A stretch of 64,000 nucleotides of DNA from Ruegeria arenilitoris (GTDB taxonomy: Bacteria > Pseudomonadota > Alphaproteobacteria > Rhodobacterales > Rhodobacteraceae). Position numbers and translations under genes: made by a program. The notes below the pieces were generated by a model. That model saw nothing but the letters and a program-made list of their open reading frames with translations, did no database searches and was not told the DNA's origin. Where the stretch lies: assembly GCF_042675705.1 (NCBI RefSeq), contig NZ_JBHTJJ010000006.1. One strand, written 5' to 3'. Positions 8,445-18,639 of the stretch are shown here, one piece after another (within the stretch, counting starts at the first letter, position 1; each line of letters opens with the position of its first letter).

Positions 8445-8959
8445 TGAACGCATTCTCGAACGACATGGCGCGCACCTTCATTCCGCACAAGGACCACACC
8501 CGCACCCTGCGGGACGCTTTCGGCCGGTTCGCCACCGGCGTCACCGTCGTGACCTGCGACAGCCCCGACGGGCCGGTCTGCATCACGGCCAACAGCTTTT
8601 CCTCGCTGTCGCTGGACCCACCTTTGGTGATGTGGGCCGGCGACCGGAATTCGCGCCGGTTCCCCTATTTTCACAAAGCGCGGCATTTCAGTGTTCATGT
8701 TCTGTCGGCCGACCAGGCCGAGCTGTGCTTTGGCTGCTCGAAAGACGCCTTTGCCCTGCGCGACATCGACCACGACCGCTGCGAAAACGGAACGCCGCTG
8801 CTGCGCGGATGCCTGGCGCGGTTCGAATGTGAACAACATGCGTATCACGATGCCGGCGATCACGTTATCGTGGTGGGCAAGGTCTTGCGGGCCAGCATGG
8901 CGGACGGAGACGCGCTGACCTTTTACGCCGGCAAGCTCGGCCAATTCGCGCACCAATAA
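8441..8959 (+). CDS. smoA: Flavin reductase (FMN reductase component)
   Basis: A 172-residue split-barrel flavin reductase of the HpaC/NtaB family. It has the characteristic RDAFGRFATGVTVVT and CITANSFSSLSLDPPLV blocks, the second of which binds FMN, and a C-terminal GDHVIVVGKV strand. The ATG overlaps the aldo/keto reductase stop by 4 nt (ATGA), so the two are co-translated. It would supply reduced FMN to the SmoC monooxygenase. Short length and lack of an oxygenase domain fit a two-component system. Confidence 0.9.
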   Translation: MMNAFSNDMARTFIPHKDHTRTLRDAFGRFATGVTVVTCDSPDGPVCITANSFSSLSLDPPLVMWAGDRNSRRFPYFHKARHFSVHVLSADQAELCFGCSKDAFALRDIDHDRCENGTPLLRGCLARFECEQHAYHDAGDHVIVVGKVLRASMADGDALTFYAGKLGQFAHQ

Positions 8960-9011
8960 GCGCGGGACACGGTCGCGGGCCAAACCCGCGGCCTGAACAG
9001 GGAGGATCCGA

Positions 9012-9599
9012 ATGGGCGGATTGACATCGGTGCTTGCGCCGATCGCATTCGTGAACGAAACCGCGCTGCGTCTGGGCCGCGCGGTTGGTGTCGTTGCGAT
9101 CGCCTTCATGGTGATCGCGATCCTGATCCAGGTGTTCTTCCGATACGTTCTGGGCAACGCCCTGCCCTGGCCTGACGAGGCGGCGCGGTTCTGCATGTTG
9201 TGGATGACCGGCCTGATGGCGCCCACCGCATTCCGGCGCGGCGGGTTCGTGGCCATCGACATGCTGGTCCGCTTTCTGCCGCGCGTACCCGGCCAGTTGC
9301 TGAACCTGTTTCTGCTGCTGCTCAGCCTGACGGTTCTGATGGTCGCCGTGCGCATCGGCTGGTCCGAGGTCACGGGCTTTGGCGGGCGTTTCGCCACCGC
9401 AGCGCTGTACCTGCCCACCTCGCTGGGCTTTGATGAATGGTACCGGATCCCGCGCAGCTGGATGATGGCTTCCCTGCTGGTGGGGGTGATCCTGCTGCTG
9501 TCGGTCAACATCGAACTGATCCTGCGCTCGATCATCACCATGCTGGGCGGCGGTGACCTGCTGCCCGAGATCCCCGAAGCCGCCGTGGGGGCCGAATAG
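9012..9599 (+). CDS. TRAP transporter small permease (DctQ type)
   Basis: A 195-residue integral membrane protein with four predicted hydrophobic helices, starting with LGRAVGVVAIAFMVIAILIQV. The diagnostic DctQ region is RYVLGNALPWPDEAARFCMLWMTG, around residues 42-65. GGGAGG precedes ATG 9012. A GC-rich hairpin (about 8968-8992) lies in the 52-nt gap after smoA and may adjust expression of the transport genes relative to the enzymes. The stop codon is followed at once by the DctM start. Works with the large permease and the binding protein in Na+-driven uptake. Confidence 0.92.
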   Translation: MGGLTSVLAPIAFVNETALRLGRAVGVVAIAFMVIAILIQVFFRYVLGNALPWPDEAARFCMLWMTGLMAPTAFRRGGFVAIDMLVRFLPRVPGQLLNLFLLLLSLTVLMVAVRIGWSEVTGFGGRFATAALYLPTSLGFDEWYRIPRSWMMASLLVGVILLLSVNIELILRSIITMLGGGDLLPEIPEAAVGAE

Positions 9600-10889
9600 A
9601 TGCTGGTCTGGTTCCTGCCCGTCTTTCTGGTGTTTCTGCTGATCGGCCTGCCGGTCTTTTTCGCATTGCTGGCGGCGCCCGGCCTGCTGCTGTGGCTGAA
9701 TGGTCAGACCAACGACATCACTCTGCTGTACCGCAATGTCTACAACGGGATGGACAGCTTTCCGCTGATGGCCATCCCCTTCTTCATGCTGGCCGGAGAG
9801 CTGATGAACCGCGGCGGCATCACGATCCGCCTGGTCGAGTTCAGCCAGGCGCTGATGGGGCATCTGCGCGGCGGGTTGGCGCATGTGAATGTGCTCAGCT
9901 CGATCCTGTTCGCGGGGCTGTCGGGCTCGGCGGTGGCCGATACCTCGGCGCTCGGCTCGATGCTGATCCCGGCGATGGAGAAGCAGGGCTATACCCGCAA
10001 GTTCGCCGCAGCGATCACCGCCGCCAGCTCGGTCATCGGGCCGATCATCCCGCCTTCGGGGATCATGATCATCTATGCCTATGTCATGGGCGAAAGCGTC
10101 GCGGCCCTGTTCCTGGCCGGCATCGTGCCAGGCGTCATGGTGGGCATCGGCCTGATGCTGATGATCAAGGTCATGGCCAACCGGTATGATTTCCCGGTGG
10201 CCAGCCGCAAATACACCTGGCCCGAGCGCGGTCAGGCCAGCCTCAAGGCCTTTTTCCCGCTGATGACGCCGGTGATCATCCTGGGCGGTATCCTGGGCGG
10301 CATCTTCACCCCAACCGAGGCCGCCGCCGTTGCCGTGGGTTATGCCTTCATCATCGGGTTTTTCGTGCTGCGCACGCTGACCTTGAAAGAGGTGCCCGAA
10401 GTCCTCAGCAATGCGGGCATGACCTCGGCGGTGGTGCTGCTGCTGGTGGGGGCGGCGATGGCGTTCAAGACCGTGGTCAGCCTCAGCCACGCGCCCGAGC
10501 AACTGGCCGCGCTGATCCTCGGACTGTCGGAAAACCCGCTGATCCTGCTGTTCCTGATCAACCTGCTGCTGTTCGTCGTGGGCATGTTCCTGGATGCAGG
10601 CCCGGCGATCATCATCCTGGGGCCGATCCTGGGCCCGATCTTCACCAGCCTGGGCGTCGACCCGATCCATTTCGCCATCATTATGAGCGTCAACCTGACC
10701 GTTGGGCTGGCCACGCCGCCCATGGGGCTGGTGCTGTTCGTGGCCGCCGCCGTGTCACGCGAACGGGTGGAAACCATCGCCAAGGCGATCCTGCCGTTCC
10801 TGGCCGTCGAAATCGCAGTGATCTTCCTGATCACCTATGTCCCCGCAATATCCATGACGATCCCGCGTTTGACGGGATTTGCAAACTAG
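9600..10889 (+). CDS. TRAP transporter large permease (DctM type)
   Basis: A 429-residue protein with about a dozen membrane helices. It has the DctM signatures PFFMLAGELMNRGGIT near 60, SGSAVADTSALGSMLIPAM near 105, SSVIGPIIPPSG near 145, and ATPPMGLVLFVAA near 375. It is the ion-coupled translocation subunit. The ATG follows the small-permease stop with no gap (TAG-ATG). Four-gene linkage with SmoC-SmoB-SmoA suggests that a sulfosugar, or its glyceryl glycoside, is the cargo, though this is inference, because described sulfoquinovose SMO loci mostly use ABC importers. Confidence 0.95.
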   Translation: MLVWFLPVFLVFLLIGLPVFFALLAAPGLLLWLNGQTNDITLLYRNVYNGMDSFPLMAIPFFMLAGELMNRGGITIRLVEFSQALMGHLRGGLAHVNVLSSILFAGLSGSAVADTSALGSMLIPAMEKQGYTRKFAAAITAASSVIGPIIPPSGIMIIYAYVMGESVAALFLAGIVPGVMVGIGLMLMIKVMANRYDFPVASRKYTWPERGQASLKAFFPLMTPVIILGGILGGIFTPTEAAAVAVGYAFIIGFFVLRTLTLKEVPEVLSNAGMTSAVVLLLVGAAMAFKTVVSLSHAPEQLAALILGLSENPLILLFLINLLLFVVGMFLDAGPAIIILGPILGPIFTSLGVDPIHFAIIMSVNLTVGLATPPMGLVLFVAAAVSRERVETIAKAILPFLAVEIAVIFLITYVPAISMTIPRLTGFAN

Positions 10890-10914
10890 ACTGAGTACCA
10901 CAGGGAGGAAACGC

Positions 10915-11976
10915 ATGCTCAGAACATTCTTCAAAACCGCAGCACTGGCCACGTCGCTGGTGGCGGCCTCGGCGCTGGCGGCCTCGGCGGCCGACTATAC
11001 GCTGCGCGCCACCGCCAACTCGAACGAAAACGACGAGGACTATGACGGCCTGGTCGTGTTCAAGAACTTCGTCGAGAACGCCTCGAACGGCGCGATCGAG
11101 GTCGAGCTGTTCATCGGCACGCAGCTGTGCTCGAACGGGGCCGAATGCCTGCAGGGCGTGGCCGACGGCACCATCGACATCTACATCTCGACCTCGGGCG
11201 GGGCCTCGGGCATCTTCCCTTACGTGCAGGTACTGGACCTGCCCTATCTGATGGCCGACGACCGCATCGCCGAGCGGGTTCTGTCGGGTGATTTCACCCG
11301 CAAGATGCGCGAAATGGCGCTGGAGGATTCGGGCGGCGCGATCCGTCTGATGACCATCGGCAACACCGGCGGCTGGCGCAACTTCGCCAACACCAAGCGC
11401 CGCGTGACCCAGCCGTCCGACATGGACGGGCTGAAGATCCGCACCGTGGTCGCAGACCTGCCCCAGGAACTGGTCAAGGCCCTGGGCGCCTCGCCCACTC
11501 CGATCCCGTGGCCGGAACTGTTCACCAGCTTCCAGACCGGCGTGGTTGACGGCTCGAAGAACGGCATCACCGACATCATGGGAATGAAATTCCCCGATGC
11601 CGGCCTGCAATATGTCACGCTGGACGGGCACGCCTATATGGGCGCGCTGTGGTGGATGAACAACGCCAAGTTCCAGGAAATGCCCGAAGACCTGCGCCGC
11701 GTCGTCGTCGACGGGTTCTATGCGCTGCAGCAGGCCACCTTTGCCTCGCCCAAGCGCAAGTCGATCCAGGCCTACGAGGATTTCGTGGCCGGTGGCGGCG
11801 ACCTGTACGTGCCGACCCCCGAAGAAAAAGAGGCGTTCAAGCAGGCCGCAACCCCGGTCTATGACTGGTTCCAGAACAACGTCGCACGCGGGGACGAGAT
11901 CTATGCCGCTCTGACCGAGGCCGTGGCCGAGGCCGAAGCCGAGATCAACGCGGAACGCGCCGCCGACCTGAACTGA
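10915..11976 (+). CDS. TRAP transporter substrate-binding protein (DctP type)
   Basis: A 353-residue periplasmic protein. A Sec signal peptide spans residues 1-26 (ending ASALAASAA), then comes the DctP fold with GLKIRTV, where Arg176 is the residue that usually salt-bridges an acidic group of the ligand. This is followed by PWPELFTSFQTGVVDGSKNG. The ligand should be anionic, which fits a sulfonate or carboxylate. GGGAGGAAACGC precedes ATG 10915; a 12-codon upstream extension overlapping dctM is less likely because it would bury the signal peptide. It is the last gene of the operon, and a strong GC hairpin follows. Confidence 0.92.
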   Translation: MLRTFFKTAALATSLVAASALAASAADYTLRATANSNENDEDYDGLVVFKNFVENASNGAIEVELFIGTQLCSNGAECLQGVADGTIDIYISTSGGASGIFPYVQVLDLPYLMADDRIAERVLSGDFTRKMREMALEDSGGAIRLMTIGNTGGWRNFANTKRRVTQPSDMDGLKIRTVVADLPQELVKALGASPTPIPWPELFTSFQTGVVDGSKNGITDIMGMKFPDAGLQYVTLDGHAYMGALWWMNNAKFQEMPEDLRRVVVDGFYALQQATFASPKRKSIQAYEDFVAGGGDLYVPTPEEKEAFKQAATPVYDWFQNNVARGDEIYAALTEAVAEAEAEINAERAADLN

Positions 11977-11983
11977 TGCGGTT

Positions 11984-12013
11984 CGGGCCGGGGTGTCGCG
12001 TCATCCCGGCCCG
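11984..12013. terminator. GC-rich hairpin between converging genes
   Basis: A perfect 9-bp inverted repeat CGGGCCGGG / CCCGGCCCG with a 12-nt loop sits between the TRAP binding-protein stop and the convergent SEL1 gene stop. It lacks a clear U-tract, so it may act as a transcript-end stabiliser or as a weak bidirectional terminator. Confidence 0.5.
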
Positions 12014-12016
12014 CCC

Positions 12017-12487
12017 TTACCGAAAGGGGTACATCCACCCCTTGTAGTCATTGACCAGCACATGGGCTTTTTCGATCTGTTCGGGCGTCATCTTCTTGAC
12101 CACCTCTTCCAGGCTGATCGCCGCATCGGGGTCGCCGCCGATGGCGCTGAGTGTGTACCACATGTAGGCCCGCACCAGATCGGGCGCAGGCAGGCCCAGG
12201 CCCAGCTCGTAATACCATCCCACACCCGATTGCGCGCCCGGATGCCCCTTCATCGAGGCACGCAGATACCATTCGAACGCGCGCTCGTAGTCCTGCTCGA
12301 CCCCAAGGCCAAGGCCGTACATCACGCCGATCAGCTCCTCGGCCTCGGCGTTGCCCGACCGGGCCGCCGGCAGAAGCTGTTCGCGCGCGGCGGCAAACTC
12401 GCCCGCCTCCATCAGATCGCGGGCCTGTTCCAGTTCGGCCCAGACGGGCGTGGCGGCAAGACAAAGGGCAAGCACAAGCTGGCGCAT
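12017..12487 (-). CDS. SEL1-repeat secreted protein
   Basis: A 156-residue protein with a clear signal peptide (MRQLVLALCLAATPVWA) followed by three to four SEL1-type tetratricopeptide-like repeats. Examples are GNAEAEELIGVMYGLGLGVEQDYERA and the YYELGLGLPAPDLVRAYMW segment. SEL1 proteins act as scaffolds or regulators in envelope processes, but no specific partner is evident here. The reading frame extends upstream of ATG 12487, yet the signal peptide and an AGGAG about 12 nt away fix the start. Its 5' end is only 3 nt from the earliest reasonable start of the divergent peroxidase gene. Confidence 0.82.
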   Translation of the reverse strand: MRQLVLALCLAATPVWAELEQARDLMEAGEFAAAREQLLPAARSGNAEAEELIGVMYGLGLGVEQDYERAFEWYLRASMKGHPGAQSGVGWYYELGLGLPAPDLVRAYMWYTLSAIGGDPDAAISLEEVVKKMTPEQIEKAHVLVNDYKGWMYPFR

Positions 12488-12490
12488 GGG

Positions 12491-13774
12491 GTGGCGGGTC
12501 TCCTGTTCTGCGGGGCGGCCTGGGCGCAGGACCTGCCCGCGCCGCTGACCGATGACGATTTTCTGTTCTTTGATAGGGAACAGGCCGCGATCGGTCACCA
12601 GCTATTTTATGACCCGATCCTGTCGGGCAACCGCAACATCACCTGCGCCCATTGCCACCACCCCGATTTCGGCACCTCCGACGGCCTGTCGCTGGGCATC
12701 GGCGAGGGCGGCCAGGGTCTTGGCCCCGACCGCACGCCCGGCACCGGGGCGGACCGCATCCGCAAGCGCATCCCGCGCAACGCGCCGGGCCTGTGGAACC
12801 TGGGCGCGCGCGACATCCACACGATGTTCCATGACGGGCGGCTCAGCCTGTCGGACGTCTATGGCAACGGGTTCAACTCGCCCGCGCAGGAATGGTTGCC
12901 AGAAGGGCTGAACTCGCTGCTGGCCGCGCAGGCGCTGTTTCCGCTGACCGCTCAGTTCGAAATGGCCGGGAACGTGGCCGAGAACGAGGTTACCGGCGCC
13001 GTGCATGACCGGATCGACAAGGGCTGGCCGATCCTGGCCAAGCGGGTGCGGACCGACCCGAAATACGGCCCGGCGACGGTGGCCGCCTTTGACGACGTGG
13101 ACAGCACCGAGGACATCACCATCACCCATGTCGCCAACGCTCTGGCCTCTTTCATGGCCGTCGAATGGCGCAGCACCGACAGCCCGTTCGACCAGTACCT
13201 GGCCGGTGACGAAAACGCCCTGACCCCTGATCAGAAGGCCGGGATGCGGCTGTTCTACGGCAAGGCGCGGTGCGCCACCTGCCATTCGGGGCCGCTGCTG
13301 TCGGATCAGAAATTCCACGCGCTGGCCCTGCCGCCATTCGGCCCGGGCCGCACCCGGCAATGGGACGCCTATGCCCGCGACGTGGGCCGCATGGGCGAAA
13401 GCGACCGGCTGGAGGACGCCTACCGGTTCCGCACGCCCATGCTGCGCAACGTGGCGCTGACCGCACCCTATGGCCACAACGGCGCCTTTCCCGACCTCGA
13501 AGGGATCATCCGCCATCACCTGAACCCGGCAACCAGCCTGTCGCGCTGGACAACCGATCAGGCCGCGCTGCCCAAGGCGCCGTGGCTGGAACAGACCGAT
13601 TTCATCGTCTGGCAGGACCGGTTCGAGATGGCGCGCCAACGCGCCAAGGTCGACATCACGCCAGTTGCTCTGAGCGACGATGAGATCGCGCAACTGGTGG
13701 TGTTCCTGCACGCCCTGACCGGGATGAGCTTGGACGCGCCGCTCTTTGGCGTGCCCGCGGACTTCAAGCCCTAG
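12491..13774 (+). CDS. Di-heme cytochrome c peroxidase / MauG-family protein
   Basis: A periplasmic c-type cytochrome of about 427 residues. Two heme-attachment motifs are visible, CAHCH near residue 50 and CATCH near 265. The MRNVALTAPYGHNGAFPDLEGI block near 325 is typical of bacterial cytochrome c peroxidases, which reduce hydrogen peroxide using a donor cytochrome; MauG-type oxygenases share it. The start is uncertain. A GTG at 12491 gives a short hydrophobic leader ending AWA-QDLP, but there is no good ribosome site and no basic residue. The frame runs open far upstream as antisense of the SEL1 gene. A bidirectional terminator follows. Confidence 0.85.
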   Translation: MAGLLFCGAAWAQDLPAPLTDDDFLFFDREQAAIGHQLFYDPILSGNRNITCAHCHHPDFGTSDGLSLGIGEGGQGLGPDRTPGTGADRIRKRIPRNAPGLWNLGARDIHTMFHDGRLSLSDVYGNGFNSPAQEWLPEGLNSLLAAQALFPLTAQFEMAGNVAENEVTGAVHDRIDKGWPILAKRVRTDPKYGPATVAAFDDVDSTEDITITHVANALASFMAVEWRSTDSPFDQYLAGDENALTPDQKAGMRLFYGKARCATCHSGPLLSDQKFHALALPPFGPGRTRQWDAYARDVGRMGESDRLEDAYRFRTPMLRNVALTAPYGHNGAFPDLEGIIRHHLNPATSLSRWTTDQAALPKAPWLEQTDFIVWQDRFEMARQRAKVDITPVALSDDEIAQLVVFLHALTGMSLDAPLFGVPADFKP

Positions 13775-13777
13775 GAA

Positions 13778-13812
13778 AAACCCCCGCCGGATCGGGCGGG
13801 GGTTTCAGGTTT
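13778..13812. terminator. Bidirectional intrinsic terminator
   Basis: AAACCCCCGCC and GGCGGGGGTTT form an 11-bp stem with a 6-nt loop between converging cytochrome peroxidase and gcvP genes. A T-run (TTTTTTT, 13810 onward) serves the plus strand, and the A-run at 13776-13780 gives U residues for the minus strand. Confidence 0.88.
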
Positions 13813-13814
13813 TT

Positions 13815-16670
<2,856 letters not shown>

Positions 16671-16844
16671 TGCAGCGCTCCCATGAATAGGTCAGGCCCG
16701 ACGGAGACTGCGGAAGCCTCCGGCGGGGAGTAAGGGCCGTCCCGGAAACTGTCCGGTGGACAGTTTCAGGCCCGAACGGGCGAAGCCCAAATTCGGCGGC
16801 ATTTGTCAAAACGATGGAGCCCCAGGCCGGGACTCCGTTCAGGT
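16671..16844 (-). promoter_or_regulatory. Structured spacer ahead of gcvP with two inverted repeats
   Basis: The 174-nt gap between gcvH and gcvP is unusually long for this operon. It contains a perfect 9-bp palindrome with a 3-nt loop, AAACTGTCC-GGT-GGACAGTTT (16746-16766). A second stem pairs CCGACGGAG (16698-16706) with CTCCGGCGG (16718-16726), with one mismatch. There is no U-tract after either on the minus strand. They could be an attenuator, an RNA processing site or a copy of a dispersed palindromic repeat. No coding frame is convincing here. Confidence 0.5.
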
Positions 16845-17210
16845 TTACCCGATGAACGCCTTGTAGCCGGCCTCGTCCATCAGATCTTCCAGCTGCGCGG
16901 CATCGGTGATCTTGATCTTGTAGATCCACGCCTCGCCCTCGGGATCCTCGTTCAACGCGCCCGGGTTGTCGGCCAGCGTCTCGTTCACCTCGAGAATCTC
17001 GCCATCGACCGGGGCATAGATCTCGGAAGCCGCCTTGACGGATTCGATCACCCCGATCTCGCCGTCCTTCGCGAACTCCTCACCTACGTCCTGCTGCTCG
17101 ACGAACACCACCTCGCCCAGCTGCTCGGCCGCGTGCTTGGTGATGCCCAGCGTGGCCGTGTCGCCCTCGACCGTCAGCCATTCATGTTCTTCGGAATAAT
17201 AGGTTGCCAT
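16845..17210 (-). CDS. gcvH: Glycine cleavage system H protein
   Basis: A 121-residue lipoyl carrier protein that shuttles the aminomethyl and dihydrolipoyl groups between GcvP, GcvT and lipoamide dehydrogenase. The lipoylation site is Lys59 within ESVKAASEIYAP, and the EHEWL N-terminal signature is present. AGGAGAG lies upstream of ATG 17210. It follows gcvT after 18 nt, so the two are co-transcribed. The ends of the hairpin-rich gap to gcvP lie right after its stop. Confidence 0.96.
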   Translation of the reverse strand: MATYYSEEHEWLTVEGDTATLGITKHAAEQLGEVVFVEQQDVGEEFAKDGEIGVIESVKAASEIYAPVDGEILEVNETLADNPGALNEDPEGEAWIYKIKITDAAQLEDLMDEAGYKAFIG

Positions 17211-17228
17211 GCTGTCTCTCTCCTGACT

Positions 17229-18323
17229 TCAACGCTTGTAATTCTGTTTGACGAAGGGCAGCGCCACGATCCGCGCCGGCTGCGCCTTGCCCCGGATGAT
17301 CAGATTCACCTGTTCGCCCGGCTCGGTGTGGCCGGCAGCGACGTAACCCATCGCAACCGGGCCGCCGACCGTCGGGCCGAACCCGCCCGAGGTGATCTGA
17401 CCGATCGTGTGGCCCTGCAGGTTCTGCACCTCGACCCCCTGTCGCGCCGGGGCGCGGCCGTCGGGCTTGATCCCCACCAGCTTGCGCGCGGGACCTTCGG
17501 CCAGTTCGCGCTGGATGCGCTCCGCGCCGGGAAAGCCGCCCTCTTCCTTGCGCCGTTTCTGGATCGCCCAGGCCAGGTTGGCCTCGATCGGCGAAGTGCT
17601 TTGGTCAATGTCATTGCCATAGAGGCACAGACCCGCCTCCAGCCGCAGGCTGTCGCGCGCGCCCAGGCCCGCCGGCTCACAATCCTCATGCGCCAGCAGT
17701 GCGCGGGTGACCTCGATCGCCTTGTCCTCGGGGATCGAGATCTCGTAGCCGTCCTCTCCGGTGTAGCCCAGCCGCGAGACCCGGCATTCGACGCCGTCGA
17801 TCGGGGCCACGGTGGTTTCCATGAACTTCAGATCGCGGGCCGCGGGGCACAGTGCGCCCACCACGTCCTCGGCTTTCGGGCCCTGAACCGCCACCAGCGC
17901 GCGGTCGAAGATCTCGGTCACCTCGACCTCGTCCAGATGCGCGCGCATGTGCGGAATGTCCTGATGGCGCAGCGCCGCGTTCACCACCACGAAGAAGTGA
18001 TCGCCCGCGTTCGACACGATCAGATCATCCATGATCCCGCCGTCCTCGTTGGTGAAGAACCCGTAGCGCGCCTTGCCCTTGGGCAATGTCGCAAAAGCCT
18101 GCGGGCACAGCGCCTCGAGCTTCTCGCCCACATTCTCACCCCGCAGGATCACCTGACCCATGTGGCTCACATCAAACAGCGCCGCCTTCTCGCGGCATTG
18201 CTTGTGCTCGCCCATGATCCCCAAAGGATACTGTACGGGCATCTCCCAGCCCGCAAAATCAACCAGCTTGCCTCCCAACTCAACATGAAGGTCATACAAC
18301 GGCGTGCGCTTCATTCCAGGCAT
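17229..18323 (-). CDS. gcvT: Aminomethyltransferase (glycine cleavage T protein)
   Basis: A 364-residue folate-dependent aminomethyltransferase that releases ammonia and makes 5,10-methylene-tetrahydrofolate. It has the KRTPLYDLH start, the GWEMPVQYP segment, the DVSHMGQ block near 50 with the catalytic-site Asp, and SRLGYTGEDGYEI near 190. Two starts are possible, ATG 18323 and ATG 18314; both lack a strong ribosome site. An upstream in-frame ATG at 18371 would add basic residues not typical of the family. First gene of the gcvTHP operon. Its 316-nt upstream gap shows no recognised glycine riboswitch. Confidence 0.95.
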   Translation of the reverse strand: MPGMKRTPLYDLHVELGGKLVDFAGWEMPVQYPLGIMGEHKQCREKAALFDVSHMGQVILRGENVGEKLEALCPQAFATLPKGKARYGFFTNEDGGIMDDLIVSNAGDHFFVVVNAALRHQDIPHMRAHLDEVEVTEIFDRALVAVQGPKAEDVVGALCPAARDLKFMETTVAPIDGVECRVSRLGYTGEDGYEISIPEDKAIEVTRALLAHEDCEPAGLGARDSLRLEAGLCLYGNDIDQSTSPIEANLAWAIQKRRKEEGGFPGAERIQRELAEGPARKLVGIKPDGRAPARQGVEVQNLQGHTIGQITSGGFGPTVGGPVAMGYVAAGHTEPGEQVNLIIRGKAQPARIVALPFVKQNYKR

Positions 18324-18639
18324 GTCAGTGTTCTTTCTTTTGGCAAAAGTGGCGCGATGGACCGGATCCAAAAGCGCATGGCTGGGAATACCATGCCACG
18401 GCAGCCTTTCCGGATCGAGTCAGTGGAATTCTGGCTGGGCGACATGCATTTTCCGGTACCGGCAACTTCGCGGCTGGCGGTGTTCCGTCCGACTTCAGAT
18501 CGCAGGTATTCATCACGGCCTAAATCGCTCATGGACAAGGAGTATACATCTGCATGCTGCAGCTTTGTGTCGTATAGGAAACTTTTTTCCGTTACGCAAC
18601 AGCTGAAATTGCAATATTCACGGTCGGCGGCCCCATACC
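18324..18639. other. Intergenic region upstream of gcvT, no gene seen
   Basis: These 316 bases separate gcvT (minus strand) from the end of the amidase gene (minus strand). Base composition becomes more AT-rich near 18541-18620, where a promoter could lie. I looked on the minus strand for the conserved GCCGAAGGGGCAA and CUCUCAGGCAAA elements of glycine riboswitches and found none. The only open frames are short and lack a family signature or ribosome site. Confidence 0.5.

Noticed and set aside
11993..12490. 166-codon N-terminal extension of the cytochrome c peroxidase
   Set aside because: The extension is antisense to the SEL1 gene, has no signal peptide of its own and resembles no cytochrome. 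It only keeps the frame open.
18311..18538. 75-residue minus-strand ORF before gcvT
   Set aside because: It overlaps the gcvT start in another frame, and neither its composition nor a ribosome site supports translation.
18324..18639. Possible glycine riboswitch upstream of gcvT
   Set aside because: The leader position is right, but the conserved aptamer elements (GCCGAAGGGGCAA-like and CUCUCAGGCAAA-like) could not be found on the minus strand. A few similar pieces (such as GCCGCGAAGTTGCC) do not form the expected three-way junction.
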